In this document: piece after piece, positions 57,674 through 64,000 of the stretch
Numbering within the stretch: position 1 is the stretch's first letter
Layout of the letters: each line of letters starts with the position of its first letter
Origin: Staphylotrichum longicolle
Lineage: Eukaryota; Ascomycota; Sordariomycetes; Sordariales; Chaetomiaceae
Assembly: GCA_019096155.1 (NCBI GenBank)
Contig: JAHCVI010000002.1
Span: forward strand, 806,001-870,000
DNA: 64,000 nucleotides
Reading direction: 5' to 3'
Notes under the pieces: generated by a model
Databases searched by the model: none
Told to the model about the DNA's origin: nothing
Seen by the model: only the letters and a program-made list of their open reading frames with translations
Position numbers and translations under genes: made by a program

Positions 57674-60196
57674 TCACCTCAACCCCCCCAGCAACCTCTC
57701 CAACCCAACCACGCCACAACTCCCCAACCTCTCCCCCTTCGCCTCGCGCTCCCCAACCCTAATCACCGCCTCGACCAAGTCCTTGGTGATGCCCTCGCCC
57801 ACGACGCTGTCCCGCTTGTACTCCGGGTGCCGCGCGACAAACTCGCGGATCCAGCGCGCGGCGGTCCACAGCTCGCCGCTCGCGCGCCGGCGGATCAAGT
57901 CCAGGTAGGCGGCGAGGCGGCAGCGCGTGGCGACGTCGACGTTGACCGAGTCGAGGTACGACTCGACGAGGGGGATCAGGCCCGGGAAGTCGTCGCCGCT
58001 CTCCGTGTCCTCCTCCTCGAGCGACGGCGAGGCCGCGGGGGGCGCGGGCGTAGGCGGTGCCGTTGATGATCTCGTTGACCGTCATGGGGCGGTACTCGTC
58101 CTCGACGGGGCCGACGGGTGTGGGCGGGCGGGAGATGGAGGGTGGTGGGGGTGGACGGGGTGGAGGCGCCCGAGGCGAGCGGGAGGAGGAGGAACCCGCG
58201 CGCGGGCGGGGAAGAGGTTGCGGCGGAAGAAGAAGCGGCGGTCGAGGACGGCGTCGCGGGCGTGGGCCGTCTCCATGTTCTCGTCGACCTTCTTGATGGG
58301 GATGTAAAAGTTGAGGTTGTAGCTGAGGATGACGCGGGTGATGAGGACGATGAAGACGGCGAAGGCGGCGTTCTCGAAGTCGGTGATTTGGATCTCCATG
58401 GGGCGGAACTCGACGCGCCAGCCGATGCTGTTGTCGGCCGGGGGCGGCTTGAAGCGCATGTGCTGCCAGTTGGTGCTCTGGATGTTCTCAAAGTGGTCCG
58501 TCTTGCTCAGGTCGAGCTCCTTGAGGTCTTCGGAGAAGATGACGATGGGGTCGCGGATGAAGAGGTGCGCAAAGTGCGTGGCGAGCCGGTCGTCCATGCC
58601 GCCGTCGAGGAGCTGCTGCTTGATGTCCTCGTCGACGACCAGGTCCGGGTCGAAGTACTCGGGCCGCAGCCGGTGATCCTCGGAGATGTATGTCGAGTTG
58701 GAAGCGTAGCGCGACTTGGGTATCCGCCAGCGGTCGTTCTTGAGGGGCTGATGTTCCTGGTCAGTACAAATCCCTGTGGGAGCCCTGTGGAGCTGGTTCC
58801 CAACTTACCTTCTCGCCCAACTCCTCGGGTGTCCGGTCATCCACCGCCTTGCTAATCTGATTCCACCTGACGTCCGTATCTGCGAGGAACCCCTTATACA
58901 CGGGCGTCGCGGCTGTGAGTGCGAGCAGGATCGGCCCAAGCGGACTCAGCTGGTCGTACATCTGCCTGCCCTCGGTCAAGTTCTTGGCCTGGAACGTGAT
59001 CTGCAGGCAGCAGCTGCCCATGCCGAACGCCATGGCGTCCATGTGAATGAAGTTGTCGGGCGAGGCGCCGTTGCGAACATCGTCGTCCTCGGGCCACTGG
59101 TGCAGGTCGTAGTTGACGGTCGGATCCCTCCACGGCCAAGGGGTGTTCTCGTCCCTGTAGACCGGCACGTTCACTTGCACCTTGCGCCCACGGCGGGAGC
59201 GGATGTTGGCTGCCAAAGTCGGGAAGCGGATGTGGGGGTTGGCGATCTCGTCGGGAACGAATTGGGACCGCAGCCTGGAGCCGGACGGCGGATAATAGGG
59301 CTCAGTAAACACCCCGGGGCTGCCCAGCCTCGGGAATGTTGTCAATGTGATGGGGTACTCGTTGGACAGCATGTGGTCTTTGGCGATGCACCTCCTACAG
59401 AGCTGGTTAGGACGTAACAGGATGGTGATGGTGGGCAGCCGTACCTCAGCTTCATGTTGGGCTCGACCTCCAAGAGCTCCTTGAACCCGATACCCCAGGG
59501 CTTGCCGGGGGTAGCCTCGAGCATGAACCTCCCAAATTCTGGGTGGAACACTGGGGGCGGCTGGCTGGTCCTGTGAAGACATTAGTCTGCCGTTACTTTG
59601 CTCGGGACAGCAAATGGCACTCACTGGGCGTTGGAGCCATCCGGTAATGCCGGGGCGCATTTCGCTTTAGCCAGAGCCTTGTCGCTAGCCAAGGCCTCGA
59701 GAATGTCTGCTTGTCTAAGAGACAGGAGGATCTTTGGGTCATCCTTGGAATACGTCACAACCAAGTACTCAACCTAAGTGTGAGAGGATGTCAGAAGGCT
59801 GAATGAGTAGGGCCGGGAACGAAGAAGAGAGGGGGGGAAAGGAGGGTACCTCATCTCCCCAGAGCATGATATCACGCTCCTTGCCTTTGGCCTTGTTCCA
59901 TATCTCAAGCAGTTGCTACAACATACGCATCAGTCAGCTGTGGTTCCGCGGAAGAACCGGAAGGCTCGGGTAGGATAAGCTTAAGCTCAATCAAGGGATC
60001 GGCCTCACCTTGATTCCCCAAGACCTGACAAGGTGAGCCTGCTTTTTGGCGTCCGGCCAATCCAAAGCCGTGCCCAAAGCCCTTCACGCAGGGGATCAGT
60101 ATGGCGTCATGGCCAGGGAGAGTTGGTGTTACCCTCGTTGTGGACGGGCGGTCAATATGGCAGAGATTGGGGGTGAGGTACGCACAGGAGACCCAT
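57674..60196 (-). CDS. gcs1: Glutamate-cysteine ligase catalytic subunit (gamma-glutamylcysteine synthetase), compensating apparent frameshifts near the 3' end
   Basis: First and rate-limiting enzyme of glutathione synthesis, joining Glu and Cys with ATP in the cytosol. Exons (minus): 60186-60196 (11 nt), 60009-60081, 59850-59915, 59625-59773, 59445-59570, 58809-59394, 57674-58747, about 694 residues. The tiny first exon is supported because it alone gives the family start MGLLALGTALDWPDAKKQAH. Signatures are MLWGDEVEYLVV, PEFGRFMLEATPGKPWG, HMDAMAFGMGSCCLQITFQ and GWRVEFRPMEIQITDFENAA. In the last exon the frame changes within a Pro/Ser-rich linker (about 58150-58225); the expected VGPVEDEYRPMTVNEIINGT is in another frame, then near 58035 the original frame returns with RRRASGELWTAARWIREFV to the stop. 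The straight reading would stop early at 58082. The shifts cancel exactly, which favours consensus errors over decay. Confidence 0.95.
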
Positions 60197-62398
60197 TGTT
60201 ACGGACGGTTCCTTCTTGCCCAGTGCACTCCTTAATACCTAGGTAGTGGTGTCTGCGACAGGCAGGGCTGGTCGGCAGTCTATGGGTCCTGAGGCAGGAC
60301 AGACGGGACCGTCGTAGACGGCAAATACCACGGATGCCTCTTTAAGCGTGACAGTCCAGCAGAGAGAGCAAGCGTCAGCCGTGGGATAATCTGGTGATTG
60401 ATGGTGTCGATGTCGACTTCGTGAGCAGCCTTGCTGGAAACCCGAGGACCAATGGGTGATCGAGAAGCCGGGATGAAACAGCCAATTGCGGCAACTGGGA
60501 GTGAATACGTGAGACAGCTGCCGGCGGGACCGCGGATGATGCTATCACGAGCACCACTTCCTGCCAGACCTGGATGGTGAGAGCAGAGTGTTGTAGTTGG
60601 CCAAGGCGATATAAAGGGGTCTCTGCAACCACCTCCTCGAAACGGTTTCCCCCTCTTCCCCTTCTCCTTCTCACTTTGAGTCTTGCCCTCACCCTCTTTG
60701 CTCCCACACCGGGCAGGTTAGTGAGCCCGTTTCGTGTGAGTGAAGGCCGAGCAGAGCTGCAACCCCCACGTCGGCAGCCTCGCAGCTGGCGGTCTCTTGG
60801 CGTGCAGGCGCGAATCAGAGTGTATGACGCCGTTGAGAAGAGCGTTGGTGCGAAGGCGTCATCCAGAGCACGCAATCGTCCGCTGCTTCAACTGGACCAA
60901 CCGGTTACGCGGGGTTCTCGGGCGGCAGATGGCAGATGTCAGATGCCAGGGACGTAAGAAAGGGTGTGTAGGTACAGTGCTGTATATGATGAGTGTGTGT
61001 GCGTGTGCCGCTAGACTGGGTCTGCAACTCGTTTGGCGGGGGGAAGGGGTCCCCGAGTTTAGAAACGGAAACCCTGTGTTATAAGTGGGTTGGCCGATCT
61101 GTTGATTTGTTGATCTGTCGATTTATCGCTGGCGGACAAAAGTAATAATGCCCTGTTGCTGGCCCCTTCAAGGTTGTCCTCGGGGATGCTGGGATCATAC
61201 AATCTAAATGCCGCGAGTTTTAGTAATGCTCCCCCCCTTTCCTCATACAAAGATTCGGGTGCCTGGAAATTTTCGTAGCCGATGGAAAGCAGGTCCCAAA
61301 ACGGAGAATGGATTCCGATCGCGGGGGTCAGAAGAGAGCAGACGGGAAGATTTTCTTCAACCCTTCCTATTAGCACCCGTTGGGCTCGTTTTGTGGAGTC
61401 AAGGTTTCAAGGTTCTCGGCCCTCCCTCGGGGGCGTCGTGTGTGTGAGAGTTGCACCGCGAACCGTGGACCACGGTAAGCAATGGCCTGACAAGGCGTTA
61501 GGAAAATTTCCATTTCGCCCTTGCGGGGACACGCGTGCCTCGAACTTGGGACGACGGGACATCGGATCTCGCCGTGGGTCCCCTGACTCCTCTCTCTCGC
61601 TGCTCGTTGCTTGCTTTCTGCTTAGAAATCCGATCCCCCTTTCCCTGGCAAAACACGCCGCAGAAAACGTGCGCCCTTCAGCTTGCGCGGGGCGTGGAGT
61701 TTGTGGAGGATTGCGCCTCGTGGAACTGCGACCCTGCCGCTCACCTGCAGAGGCTGAATCCCGTGCGAGATGAGATGAGCTCTTTGTGCGTTTTTCTGCT
61801 GCATTGCTGGCCATCAAAGAGGGTGCGTTTTCACATGTGCCCCGCACCAATTCAGGAACGAGGAAGGAGGGGCATTGTCGATAAGATACGGCAACTCTAA
61901 AGCGATGCTTTCTCCACGAAAAACCCCTAACCCTGGAACGCACCTGGCTCCTACCCGATCCAACCCCGACTCAACCCCGGAGGCTAGTATCCTTCTTGTG
62001 CAGTGCCTGAATTCATTCTCATATCTGAAATTCCGTCTTCTTTCATAATTACAGCGTCCTAGCTCATCTACCCCGAGACAGTGAGGCAACATAAGGTATA
62101 AACCGACAACCCACAACCCTCAACGCCACTGTATGCTCATTTCCCCATGCCACATTTCTCTCTCTCTTCCAGTCTTGAACCGCCATGAAAGACGATATGT
62201 AAACGCAACAAAAACGCCGTTCCATGCATCTGATTCTGCATGCCATGCCATGCCCATGCCCATGCCCATGCTTTCTGACAAGACAGACTTTGTTCTAACA
62301 TCCCGAGCCGACCCAAACCCAACCCGGTCCCAAACAGGATATAAAAAAATGGAAACAAAATGGAAACAAGAATAAAAAAAAAGAAACAACGAGAAAAC
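60197..62398. other. Intergenic, promoter side of glutamate-cysteine ligase
   Basis: 2.2 kb between a minus-strand start and the 3' end of the next minus-strand gene. A TACCTAGGTA palindrome lies at 60236-60245, 40 bp upstream of the ligase start. No gene was seen. Confidence 0.55.
62241..62271. repeat. CCATG/CCCATG short tandem repeat
   Basis: TGCCATGCCATGCCCATGCC continuing with further CCATGC units, in the 3' flank of the right-edge gene. Confidence 0.7.
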
Positions 62399-64000
62399 TT
62401 ATCGCACATTCAACACCAAATCCTCCCCCCTCCTCGTCGGCGTCAGCTCCGGCACCCACCCGGGCGTGATCGGCACCGGCCCATATGGACTGCCAGCCGT
62501 GGTTGCGTCCTCCTCCCTCTTCCATCCGCTGCCGCCCTGCTGTCTCCTCCCATTTCTTGCGTTGCTCCCGCCGCTGGTCCCCCTCATTTCGTTGCCGCTG
62601 TTGCTGCTGGCCAGGCTCAGAGCCGCCGCTTTATCCGCCCCGCGGCGCTTGGCGAGCAGCGAGCTTTGGCTTGAGGTGGTGTCGCGAGCTGTGGCTGCTG
62701 GTGGTGGTGTGGCTGCGGGCTGGGGCCGGGGTTGCCGATGGGGCTGCTGCGAGGGTTGTCGTGGTGCGGTCGCGGGTTGTTGGGGTGTTGCGGCGGGTGT
62801 GGGGAGGAAGAAGAAGGGGGGTTTGGTTTTGGTGTTGGTGCAGCAGCTGCTGCTGAGCAGGGCGGCGCTGCTGCTGCTGCTGCTGCTGTGACGGCGGTGG
62901 CGTTTGGTAACGTCTTGAGGATGGGCGGGACATGTTGTTGCCCGGAAGTTCGTATGGGGTGTAGGCGGTGGGGCCTGGGCCGTGCGGGAGGCTGCTTCTG
63001 GGACTGGTTCCAGTAGGAGGCTGGGTTCCCGAGCTGGCGCTGGCGTTGCCAGTATTGGCTGTCGATGGGTGGGGATACCGGGGCGAGCCTGGTTTCTGGG
63101 GACCCTGTTCGGGCTTGCCCCGGGTTGCGATTTGGGCGCCGGGTTGAGGTTCGGGGCGTTCCACGGTCGTCTCGGCCCATTTGATGGCGGGATAGCCCCT
63201 GTCTTGGACAAAGAGCTTGATCCTGTGGGGCTGGAGCGTCCAGGTGGGTGCCAGACGTTGTATTTGTGCGCGGATGGGAGGAGGTCGGGCTCTGGCGCCT
63301 TGCTGAAGGCCGCTGCTTGCTGTCTATCGGCGCGCTTGTGGATCTTGGGATATGTGACGGGCGACTTCCCGGGAGAAATGGGTGTATGGGGAGATTCGAC
63401 CACGGGGGACAAGTCCGCCTGAGCTTCGTCTGCGACAACATCTTCGTCCTCGGCAGCGGACTCGATCGACGTCACCGAGCCTTCTGACACCCTACGGCTT
63501 GCCCTCCGACTCGAGCGCCGCTTGCTCTTTCGGCCCGTCAAGTCCCTCGGTTCACGCATCATTATCGGGTACGCGTCCGACGGCTGGTTCCTGGCTTGTG
63601 ATGGCTGGCGCTGGATGGTGTCGGCAGTTTGGGACAATCGCGCAGAGAGACTGGGGCTCGAGATATGCAGCTCTCGACGCTGGTCCTTGAAAGCGATGGG
63701 AGAACCGAGTCTTCCGTTATCTGGTTTCCGGGGCAATCTGAGCGGCGAGACCACGGCATCGGGCGAGAACCCTCCATACGCGTCCTTGGCCCTCTCCGCC
63801 CTAGTTTTATGGTCGGGACTGGGCAATTCAACCCCGACGGGCGCTGCAGGGACTTCTTGGATAGCCGTTCTACCAGGCCTGGGTGGCCTTCTCAACGTTT
63901 CCGCCTCGGTTTGTCTGGTCGACGCGTTGCGCAGAATCCAGTTACCAGTCTTGTCAGCAAAGTAGACGGTTGTCGCGGACTGCGGGTCTGTCGGCGGCGG
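62399..64000 (-). CDS. C-terminal part of an unidentified low-complexity protein, 5' end outside window
   Basis: Not recognised. The frame is open from the right edge to a stop at 62399, about 533 residues. It begins in the window with TTVYFADKTGNWILRNAST. It then has a basic, phosphosite-like patch (GRKSKRRSSRRASRRVSEGS), an acidic stretch, and KYNVWHPPGRSSP, then Pro/Gln/Ser-rich sequence, ending GPVPITPGWVPELTPTRRGE and a short tail. No membrane segment or enzyme motif is visible in this part, so a scaffold or regulator is possible. Between about 62700 and 63100 another frame reads more protein-like (GPTAYTPYELPGNNMSRPSS then a Q run), while the annotated frame gives HSSSSSSSAALLSSSCCTN, so a pair of cancelling indels is possible here too. 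Confidence 0.7.
   Translation of the reverse strand, partial: PPPTDPQSATTVYFADKTGNWILRNASTRQTEAETLRRPPRPGRTAIQEVPAAPVGVELPSPDHKTRAERAKDAYGGFSPDAVVSPLRLPRKPDNGRLGSPIAFKDQRRELHISSPSLSARLSQTADTIQRQPSQARNQPSDAYPIMMREPRDLTGRKSKRRSSRRASRRVSEGSVTSIESAAEDEDVVADEAQADLSPVVESPHTPISPGKSPVTYPKIHKRADRQQAAAFSKAPEPDLLPSAHKYNVWHPPGRSSPTGSSSLSKTGAIPPSNGPRRPWNAPNLNPAPKSQPGASPNRVPRNQARPGIPTHRQPILATPAPAREPSLLLEPVPEAASRTAQAPPPTPHTNFRATTCPAHPQDVTKRHRRHSSSSSSSAALLSSSCCTNTKTKPPFFFLPTPAATPQQPATAPRQPSQQPHRQPRPQPAATPPPAATARDTTSSQSSLLAKRRGADKAAALSLASSNSGNEMRGTSGGSNARNGRRQQGGSGWKREEDATTAGSPYGPVPITPGWVPELTPTRRGEDLVLNVR

Noticed and set aside
57674..58082. Glutamate-cysteine ligase as a truncated pseudogene
   Set aside because: The frame lost near 58200 is regained and family sequence runs to the normal end; cancelling one-base changes fit consensus errors better.
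59905..60087. GTG-initiated frame reading MKGFGHGFGLAG as the ligase N-terminus
   Set aside because: It is out of frame with the conserved LGTALDWPDAKK segment; the 11-nt first exon at 60186-60196 explains the start better.

Overview
The window comes from a filamentous ascomycete, most likely a Sordariomycete close to the Chaetomiaceae. The reasons are short GT-AG introns of about 50-150 bp, GC-rich coding sequence, a single-domain AA9 lytic polysaccharide monooxygenase typical of plant-biomass degraders, and a full set of fungal housekeeping genes. I saw no tRNA, rRNA, transposon, CRISPR array or RIP-like AT-rich tract.

Layout. 1-2.3 kb: ArfGAP/UBA protein (minus, 3' end outside the window). 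4.3-5.7 kb: LaeA-type methyltransferase (minus), divergent from a PLP-dependent decarboxylase (7.6-9.4 kb, plus). 9.5-9.8 kb: UPF0390 small basic protein. 10.2-12.5 kb: ATG7 (minus), divergent from dCMP deaminase (13.2-14.5 kb). 15.7-15.9 kb: one-pass membrane micro-protein. 18.0-18.8 kb: secreted AA9 LPMO (minus), divergent from the complex I 24 kDa subunit (20.2-21.1 kb). 21.4-23.2 kb: kelch protein (minus). 23.9-26.3 kb: neutral ceramidase (minus), divergent from splicing factor SPF27 (27.0-27.8 kb). 28.1-29.3 kb: PKA regulatory subunit (minus), divergent from a CDC50-family flippase subunit (31.6-32.9 kb). 33.7-37.1 kb: FACT subunit Spt16. 37.1-49.0 kb: an 11.9 kb stretch with no gene I can support. 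49.0-50.5 kb: an NsdD/SUB-1-type GATA factor. 50.5-57.7 kb: a second gene-free stretch. 57.7-60.2 kb: glutamate-cysteine ligase (minus). 62.4-64.0 kb: C-terminal part of an unidentified low-complexity protein (minus).

How the genes relate. They are mostly unrelated housekeeping functions: vesicle traffic, autophagy, nucleotide synthesis, respiration, sphingolipid turnover, splicing, cAMP signalling, lipid flipping, chromatin and glutathione synthesis. Two parts look less routine. One is the divergent methyltransferase/decarboxylase pair, a possible small amine-metabolism module. The other is the GATA developmental regulator isolated between two gene deserts, with minisatellites, a G-quadruplex motif and upstream ORFs on its 5' side.

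Caution. Six conserved genes (decarboxylase, dCMP deaminase, complex I 24 kDa, kelch, CDC50, glutamate-cysteine ligase) carry apparent one-base frameshifts, mostly in GC-rich or homopolymer sequence. ATG7, Spt16, ceramidase, the PKA subunit and AA9 are intact. This pattern points to consensus indel errors more than to gene death. Exon coordinates were worked out by hand from splice signals and reading-frame continuity.
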